Source of the DNA: Gammaproteobacteria bacterium
GTDB lineage: Bacteria > Pseudomonadota > Gammaproteobacteria > GRL18
Direction: 5' to 3'
DNA length: 37,486 nt
Assembly: GCA_026196615.1 (NCBI GenBank)
Contig: JAPHSW010000173.1
Coordinates: 1-37,486, forward strand
The notes beneath the pieces are model-generated. The model did not search any database. It was given only the letters and a program-made list of their open reading frames with translations, and was not told the origin of the DNA. The translations under genes were made by a program, and so were the position numbers. This document shows positions 32,606-37,486 of the stretch, one piece after another (position 1 is the stretch's first letter; every line of letters begins with the position of its first letter).

Positions 32606-32636
32606 TTTAGATTAAATTTAAAAATCTAAATTTTTT
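32606..32636 (+). terminator. Intrinsic terminator after the TlpA-like gene
   Basis: TTTAGATT (32606-32613) pairs with AATCTAAA (32623-32630), followed at once by TTTTTT. It is the clearest rho-independent terminator in the window, though its stem is AT-rich, and it ends the glutaredoxin-P460-TlpA run. Confidence 0.7.
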
Positions 32637-32678
32637 AAATCTAACGCCTCTAATAGCTATTTTTTTCTACAGTAACTA

Positions 32679-32876
32679 TTAAAGCCCATGATTTCTAACA
32701 GAGTGTTCAAAGTTATTCAGAGCCATAACAAGTTTTTTTTCACAAACATTAAAAACGTGAGAACAATCGGGACAGGGAAAATTGCAATTATCTTTAAACC
32801 AGGCAAGAGACTCTTTAACTTCCTTACCACAGCTACTACAAGCAATAGTGAAATGGATTTCATCTGGATTAAACAT
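32679..32876 (-). CDS. Small Cys-rich zinc-ribbon protein
   Basis: 65 residues with paired Cys knuckles: Cys13-x2-Cys16 (IACSSCGKEV) and Cys35-x2-Cys38 (FPCPDCSHVF), plus Cys31 and Cys45. This is a compact zinc ribbon, probably a zinc-binding or nucleic-acid/protein-contact module. I do not recognise the family. It converges on the TlpA-like gene and has a plausible ribosome site (AGAGGAAC) before its ATG. Confidence 0.7.
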   Translation of the reverse strand: MFNPDEIHFTIACSSCGKEVKESLAWFKDNCNFPCPDCSHVFNVCEKKLVMALNNFEHSVRNHGL

Positions 32877-33036
32877 TGCGAGTTCCTCTTTTTTGATATT
32901 AATTTATATCAGTAATTAAATCGAACCAAATGCTTTTTTAATTTTTATTTTAATCTTTTAATATGTCTATACAGGATAACTCTATATCAGATAATAAATT
33001 GATTATTATCAATAAATAGCCCCTTGATCATAGAAA

Positions 33037-33261
33037 TTATCCCAAATTCAAGCCTTCTTTGTTTTTCGAAGTCACCTTAGCATTCAAATCTGTAAAACCT
33101 CCATCAACCAAATGTAGATACTTTCCTTGATCCTGCATTAGCAAAAATTCCATACCAGTCACAGTTTCATTTAAGACGAGCTGGTCATCTATCTGTTGTT
33201 TTATAGAAGAACACTCATCAAATAGATTTGTATAGAGAGTATATGGGAGTATTTCTAAATT
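33037..33261 (-). pseudogene. Start-less ORF after the HlyD gene
   Basis: Directly after the HlyD stop (33262-33264) the same frame stays open for 74 codons until TAA at 33037-33039. It reads LEILPYTLYTNLFDECSSIK, then GMEFLLMQDQGKYLHLVDGG and FTDLNAKV. It looks like real protein sequence, but there is no ATG before codon 40 or so and no ribosome site. It is either the remnant of a degraded gene or an old C-terminal part lost from the neighbour. The family is not recognised. The rest of the 32877-33036 gap holds nothing I can name. Confidence 0.4.
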
Positions 33262-34596
33262 TTAAGCTTCATTAAATGCGCGTGCCAATATATCCTGAAC
33301 AGGTTTAAGCATATAATCAAGTACCGTACGCTCACCAGTCTGTATCATGACTTCAACTGGCATACCAGAAACCAGAGTTTGTTTATAGTCCTCTAATAGC
33401 GAGAGACTATTGTCTGTCAGAACCAGTGTTGCCTTATAATATATTTCCTGCTTTTGCTGATTTTCATAAACATCATTTGATACATCACGCAATATTCCAT
33501 AGATTGGTGGCATTTTACTGGATTCCCCGAGCACATATAAACGCATTTCAGCCTTTTGACCGATCTTTAGTTCATCAATATCCATTGGTGAAACCTGTGC
33601 CTGGATAGTAAAATTACGTTCTACCGGGACAATCTGCATAATTTCTTCACCTGACTTTAAAATCTGACCTATAGTAACAACATCAAGCCCTTTGATTTTA
33701 CCACTGACCGGAGCACCAATATCAGTGTTGGCCAATTTATCCTTAATGGTCAGATATTCAGAGTATAAGCGAGTTTGTTGAGTATTATAATCACTGAGTT
33801 GAGAAGTCACTTCCTGCTTGTATTCACTGTCTTTGAGCAGTATTTGATGTTCTGTTTCAGTATAGGTTTCTGTCAGACGTGATATTTCACTTTCAGCTGA
33901 AAACATTTCACCCTTCAGTCTGCTTTGATTTCGTTTTAACTCACGTAGTTTTGTTTTGGCGACAAAGTTTTTTCCTACCAGAGTTTTAAAACTACTGATG
34001 TCCTGTTTTAATAGTGCCAGTCGAGAATGGATAGTTTTTAACTGAAGTTCCAGGGAACTGATCTGTTTAGAATAAAGAATGAGACGTTGTTGCAATACTT
34101 TTTTTTCTGAATGAAGTGTTGAGCGCCGTGAAATGAATACATCTTTCTGTGTCAGTAGCGTTTCCTTTGCATATACTGTTTTGGCATTAAGCCTGAGCTT
34201 ATCTGAAAACTCTAAAGTCTCTTTATTATCACGTTCCGTTATGAGACGTTCAACATTAGAAGAAACTTCAAAAAGTTGTTTCTCAATATTATCTTTGCGA
34301 ATTCCTAATAAAGTGCTATCCAATTGTAAGAGTAATTGCCCCTCCTTGACCAGATCACCCTCCTTTACTGCAATATGTTTCACCTCACCACCATCGAGAT
34401 GTTGAACAACCTTATTTTTTGAAGCAACACCAACCTGACCATTTGCGACGACAGCACTTTTTAATGGTGCAAATCCTGACCACAGAACAATAACACCAAA
34501 GGTAATTAATAAAATCAGGAATCCTGCCCGAGCAAAGGGTTTATAATCAAAATGTAAATTATCTGATATCTGTTCCATCGTATTAGCTTGCTTCAC
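33262..34596 (-). CDS. HlyD-family type I secretion adaptor
   Basis: 444 residues. A short cytosolic N-terminus and one membrane helix (about 24-42) are followed by the lipoyl half (VVANGQVGVASKNKVVQHLD), a long coiled coil (about 105-290) and the second lipoyl/beta-barrel part (IGAPVSGKIKGLDVVTIGQI, LKIGQKAEMRLYV). This is the periplasmic bridge between an ABC exporter and a TolC-like outer-membrane channel. The GTG start at 34596 overlaps the ABC gene by 14 bp; an in-frame ATG at 34578 is an alternative. No TolC gene is visible in the window. The substrate is probably the RTX protein at the right edge. Confidence 0.92.
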   Translation of the reverse strand: MKQANTMEQISDNLHFDYKPFARAGFLILLITFGVIVLWSGFAPLKSAVVANGQVGVASKNKVVQHLDGGEVKHIAVKEGDLVKEGQLLLQLDSTLLGIRKDNIEKQLFEVSSNVERLITERDNKETLEFSDKLRLNAKTVYAKETLLTQKDVFISRRSTLHSEKKVLQQRLILYSKQISSLELQLKTIHSRLALLKQDISSFKTLVGKNFVAKTKLRELKRNQSRLKGEMFSAESEISRLTETYTETEHQILLKDSEYKQEVTSQLSDYNTQQTRLYSEYLTIKDKLANTDIGAPVSGKIKGLDVVTIGQILKSGEEIMQIVPVERNFTIQAQVSPMDIDELKIGQKAEMRLYVLGESSKMPPIYGILRDVSNDVYENQQKQEIYYKATLVLTDNSLSLLEDYKQTLVSGMPVEVMIQTGERTVLDYMLKPVQDILARAFNEA

Positions 34597-36688
34597 TGAT
34601 AGTTTTCTCCATGGCTCTGCTTATACTATTTTTGTTTATTGATGCAACCTTCTCTGACGTTGCTTGTGTCTGTTTGATAGGCTTCACATCTGCATCATCA
34701 GTGCCTGATGTAGTTTCACCCTTACGAGCATTCGCCAGCACCGCCGCAATACGCTTATTTGCTTCATTGAGCGCCTTACTTGCTACTCCTGCCGGAATAT
34801 AACGTTTACTGCCATTGGCTTCCATAGCAACAGATTTTTGTTGATTATCAGAGTTTTCAGTAGTTACAACAGCAGGCTTTTTCTCAGTGTTAGAATTCAT
34901 TGTTACCTGAGATGTAGAGCTTTTCCTACGATTTGAATTCACTGCTGTCATTTGTGTCACTTTTTGATTACCTGGCAGGACATTTGTTTTACGCCCCATA
35001 AGATGAGCGATGACCTTCCAGGCTGGTCCATAGAGATTCAGGCTGCCATTTTTTAAAAGCAGTATTTTATCAACATTTTGAAGAATTTTTTTACGATGGC
35101 TGACCAGAATCAGAGTTGTATTGAGTGCTTTAAGTTTTTGACAGGCTCGATTTAATGCTTTTTCACCTTGTCTGTCCAAATTAGCATTTGGTTCATCCAG
35201 AATCACCAATTTAGGTTGACCATAAAGAGCTCTGGCCAGACCGATAAGCTGTCTTTGACCACCAGATAATATGGAACCACCTGGTCCAATAGGAGTATCA
35301 TAACCTTCTGGTAAATGTCGAATCATGGCATCGATACCTGCTAGTTGAGCTGCCATAATAATCTTTTTGTGATTGTTTTTACCAAAACGTACAATATTTT
35401 CAGCCACCGTTCCTTCGAATAGTTCAATATCCTGTGGTAAATAACCAATATGTGGCCCCAACTCATTGATATTCCAATGTTGAATTTCTGTATTATCCAA
35501 CCGGATCTCTCCCTGTGTTAGTGGCCATAAGCCCAGTATTGCCCTCACCAATGAAGATTTACCTGCTGCACTGGGGCCGATAATGGCTAATGACTGTCCT
35601 GCGGGCAAGTCAAAACTCAAACCTTTTAAAGAGTAGTTCTTACTGCCTGGTGGTTTTAGGACAACATTGTTTACCATAATATGACCTTTTGGATCAGGCA
35701 AACTCATATGATCAGCTTCTTCATGTTGTTGCTCCAGAAACTCATGTAACCTTTGTACACCTGCACGAGCGGAAACAAATTGTTTCCAGGCACCAATAAT
35801 CTGATCAATAGGGGCCAGAGCTCGCCCCATGATAATAGAGCCTGCAATCATCATACCTGCCGTGATGTGATTGTTGATTGCCAGATAAGCACCTAAACCA
35901 AGAATCAAGGATTGAAACAGCATACGTAAAGTTTTACTGAGACTAATAAAAAGACCCGAGCGTTGTGAAACCTGAGAATGTCCATGTAATGCATTCTGGT
36001 ACTGAATTTTCCAGCGCTTTTTGAACTGTTCTTCCATGCCCATTGCATGTATCACTTCACTATTACGTAATGTTGCATTAACCATATTACTTGCAATATA
36101 TTGCGATTCAGCGGATTTTTTTTGTAAATTAACGGTCGATAATTCATTAAACAATGCCAGTATTATGAGCACAATAGCAGCACCAACAGCAAACCAGCCA
36201 AACAGTGGATCAAATAAAAATAACAGACCTAAATAGATCGGTGTCCAGGGTATATCAAAAAAAGCAAAGGGTGCATGACCAGATAAAAATTGTCTTACTG
36301 TAGCCAAATCATTTAATGCCTGATTATTAGCATGCTCTGGATTCTTTAAAGCATTTTTGTGTATAGCAGAAAAAATATCAGGAGCCAGGTATTGATCTAT
36401 TGAAAAAGCAGTGTGAGCAAGTATTCGTGAACGGACGTATTCCAGTATACCCAAAGTCAAAAACATCCAGATCAAAATTAATGAGATAAAGAGTAGTGTC
36501 TCCTGACTGCGACTACTCATCACTCGGTCATATACCTGTAACATATAGAGTGGAGGAGCAAGCATCAACAGGTTAATAAACAGGCTAAACAGACTGATAT
36601 ATATTAAACTTTTCCAGAAAGCACGTTCCTGATCTTTATTATTCGAAAAGGTTGAAAATTGATGCACAAAATCTTTAAGTATTTTCAT
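34583..36688 (-). CDS. Type I secretion ABC permease/ATPase with C-terminal extension
   Basis: 701 residues. A six-helix membrane domain (about 25-300) is followed by an ATPase domain with Walker A GPSAAGKSS (371-379), signature LSGGQ (474-478) and Walker B LVILDEP (494-500) with Glu499. There is no N-terminal C39-type domain, so it is of the PrtD/AprD kind that exports RTX proteases and similar proteins. Residues about 568-701 form an Asn/Ser/Thr/Lys-rich, low-complexity tail not usual for the family (PrtD proteins stop near 570-580). Its role is unknown. It precedes and overlaps the HlyD gene, with the RTX gene upstream. Confidence 0.92.
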   Translation of the reverse strand: MKILKDFVHQFSTFSNNKDQERAFWKSLIYISLFSLFINLLMLAPPLYMLQVYDRVMSSRSQETLLFISLILIWMFLTLGILEYVRSRILAHTAFSIDQYLAPDIFSAIHKNALKNPEHANNQALNDLATVRQFLSGHAPFAFFDIPWTPIYLGLLFLFDPLFGWFAVGAAIVLIILALFNELSTVNLQKKSAESQYIASNMVNATLRNSEVIHAMGMEEQFKKRWKIQYQNALHGHSQVSQRSGLFISLSKTLRMLFQSLILGLGAYLAINNHITAGMMIAGSIIMGRALAPIDQIIGAWKQFVSARAGVQRLHEFLEQQHEEADHMSLPDPKGHIMVNNVVLKPPGSKNYSLKGLSFDLPAGQSLAIIGPSAAGKSSLVRAILGLWPLTQGEIRLDNTEIQHWNINELGPHIGYLPQDIELFEGTVAENIVRFGKNNHKKIIMAAQLAGIDAMIRHLPEGYDTPIGPGGSILSGGQRQLIGLARALYGQPKLVILDEPNANLDRQGEKALNRACQKLKALNTTLILVSHRKKILQNVDKILLLKNGSLNLYGPAWKVIAHLMGRKTNVLPGNQKVTQMTAVNSNRRKSSTSQVTMNSNTEKKPAVVTTENSDNQQKSVAMEANGSKRYIPAGVASKALNEANKRIAAVLANARKGETTSGTDDADVKPIKQTQATSEKVASINKNSISRAMEKTISEAS

Positions 36689-36758
36689 GGTCGCTAATCT
36701 GTGAATGGGTATGCATAAAAAAGTAAATGATAATATCTAGTCATTACCTACCTGAAAA

Positions 36759-36821
36759 ATCACTGCATACAAGAGAATTACAAACTTTAAGATAAGGTAT
36801 ATAACCCATGTATACAGTGAT
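36759..36821. repeat. Inverted repeat between RTX and ABC genes
   Basis: ATCACTGCATAC (36759-36770) pairs with GTATACAGTGAT (36810-36821), 11 of 12 bases, around 39 bases. It lies in the 149-bp gap between the RTX stop and the exporter start. It may reduce read-through so the exporter is made in smaller amounts than the secreted protein, or be an operator. Confidence 0.4.
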
Positions 36822-36837
36822 ATTACAAGCTGAATAT

Positions 36838-37486
36838 TTAGGCAATATCCATTAGATTAGCTTCAGTAATGCCGTCAAAAGCATTTTCATCCAGATGAAT
36901 ATCGGCGGCAGTTAGATTACCATAGACATTAATACTACCCATGGATTCACTACCTGAGGTCAGTTCAATATGAGTCATATTGCCTCGAACTTGAGTTAAG
37001 GTATACTCAACATTCTGACCACCAATAATCAACTTGTCCCCATCATTGCTATTAAAGCCACAAATAGTGTCGTTTCCGATACCTTCACCTGAAGCATTGA
37101 ACAGGTACTCATCAGCTCCACCATCACCACGAAGATAGTCATTGGCATTATCATTGACAGAATATAGCTTGTCATTTCCAGAACCACCATATATTTTATC
37201 AGTACCAGAACCATCCATTATGATGTCATTACCATTATCACCTCGAAGATAATCATTACCAGCACCGCCACTTAGAATGTCATTACCGTCGCCGGCATAA
37301 ACTTTGTCATTCTCTGCACCAGCATCAAGCTTATCATTGCCATTACCACCAATGAGTATGTCCCTACCCTCATCACCAGTGATCACATCATTACCATTGT
37401 CACCTCGAAGATAATCATTACCAGTACCACCGATTAGAGTGTCATTACCATCACCAGCATAAAGTTTGTCGTCACCAACACCACCA
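36838..37486 (-). CDS. RTX-repeat secreted protein, C-terminal part (5' end outside window)
   Basis: The frame is open from the right edge (first full codon at 37485) to TAA at 36838, about 216 codons, so only the C-terminus is seen. It has at least eight calcium-binding nonapeptides of the GGxGxDxLx kind (for example GGNGNDKLD, AGDGNDILS, GGAGNDYLR, GGSGNDKLY). These fold into a beta-roll when calcium outside the cell is high. The last 90 residues are repeat-free and match the uncleaved C-terminal type I signal region (GNDTICGFNSNDGDKLII, then acidic DIHLDENAFDGI). Toxin, enzyme or adhesin cannot be told without the N-terminus. The exporter genes follow on the same strand. Confidence 0.92.
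   Translation of the reverse strand, partial: GGVGDDKLYAGDGNDTLIGGTGNDYLRGDNGNDVITGDEGRDILIGGNGNDKLDAGAENDKVYAGDGNDILSGGAGNDYLRGDNGNDIIMDGSGTDKIYGGSGNDKLYSVNDNANDYLRGDGGADEYLFNASGEGIGNDTICGFNSNDGDKLIIGGQNVEYTLTQVRGNMTHIELTSGSESMGSINVYGNLTAADIHLDENAFDGITEANLMDIA

Noticed and set aside
37029-37214. A 61-codon frame inside the RTX region
   Set aside because: Shadow frame created by the repetitive RTX codons.
36838-37486. The right-edge repeats as a tandem DNA repeat or CRISPR array
   Set aside because: Each unit is 27 bases or a multiple and translates in one frame to calcium-binding nonapeptides; there are no spacers.

Overview
The window is AT-rich, densely coded DNA that looks like the chromosome of a gammaproteobacterium. 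The signs are a KefG/KefB pair, DctD-type sigma-54 regulation, HtrA/HtpX/Hsp20 stress genes, SelO, an E. coli-like bacterioferritin/Bfd set with a Fur-like box, a cytochrome P460, and an RTX/type I secretion operon. I cannot fix the genus. The P460, PII-DUF1538 and formylglycine-enzyme-like genes would suit a methanotroph or sulfur-oxidiser lineage, but that is inference. I see no tRNA, rRNA, CRISPR array, transposase or phage gene.

Layout. (1) 1-6560: the 3' end of a DctD-like sigma-54 activator; a small unknown gene; a stress block of membrane-anchored HtrA protease and three different Hsp20 genes, the middle one membrane-anchored; then a Crp/Fnr regulator divergent from an HtpX-like protease. 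(2) 6807-8412: a gene graveyard. It holds a DUF2269 membrane gene with an in-frame amber stop, a MarR fragment, a second broken copy of the sigma-54 activator (104 bp almost identical to the window start), and an orphan Cys-containing 3' gene remnant. (3) 8546-11117: an operon of a duplicated DUF1538 membrane protein and two divergent PII-like proteins. (4) 11657-16007: a lipoxygenase fused to an N-terminal SRPBCC domain, followed by a polytopic-membrane patatin. This looks like a lipid-release plus lipid-oxygenation cassette and is the most striking item in the window. (5) 16549-19700: a histidine phosphatase; two bacterioferritin subunits that have lost complementary sites (one ferroxidase, the other heme); Bfd behind a Fur-like box; and a soluble patatin.

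(6) 19740-23700: a minus-strand run hipB-hipA-kefG-kefB with palindromic operators upstream, suggesting that a HipBA toxin-antitoxin pair and a glutathione-type K+ efflux system share transcription. (7) 23746-30506: a membrane-anchored formylglycine-enzyme-like protein lacking one key Cys, SelO, a DUF2235 lipase, a HAD-IIA phosphatase, a PilZ protein and a stand-alone ODP-type di-iron metallo-beta-lactamase protein. (8) 30564-32876: a MarR regulator with a four-Cys tail, divergent across a perfect palindrome from a tiny glutaredoxin-like protein, a cytochrome P460, a TlpA-like thioredoxin and, opposite, a Cys-rich zinc-ribbon protein; this reads as a redox or nitrosative stress module. (9) 33037-37486: an RTX protein (5' end outside the window), a type I ABC exporter with an unusual 130-residue tail, its HlyD adaptor, and a start-less ORF remnant.

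Common themes are envelope and protein-folding stress, iron and redox control, and three unrelated (phospho)lipase families within 17 kb. The pseudogene cluster shows ongoing decay and recent local duplication.
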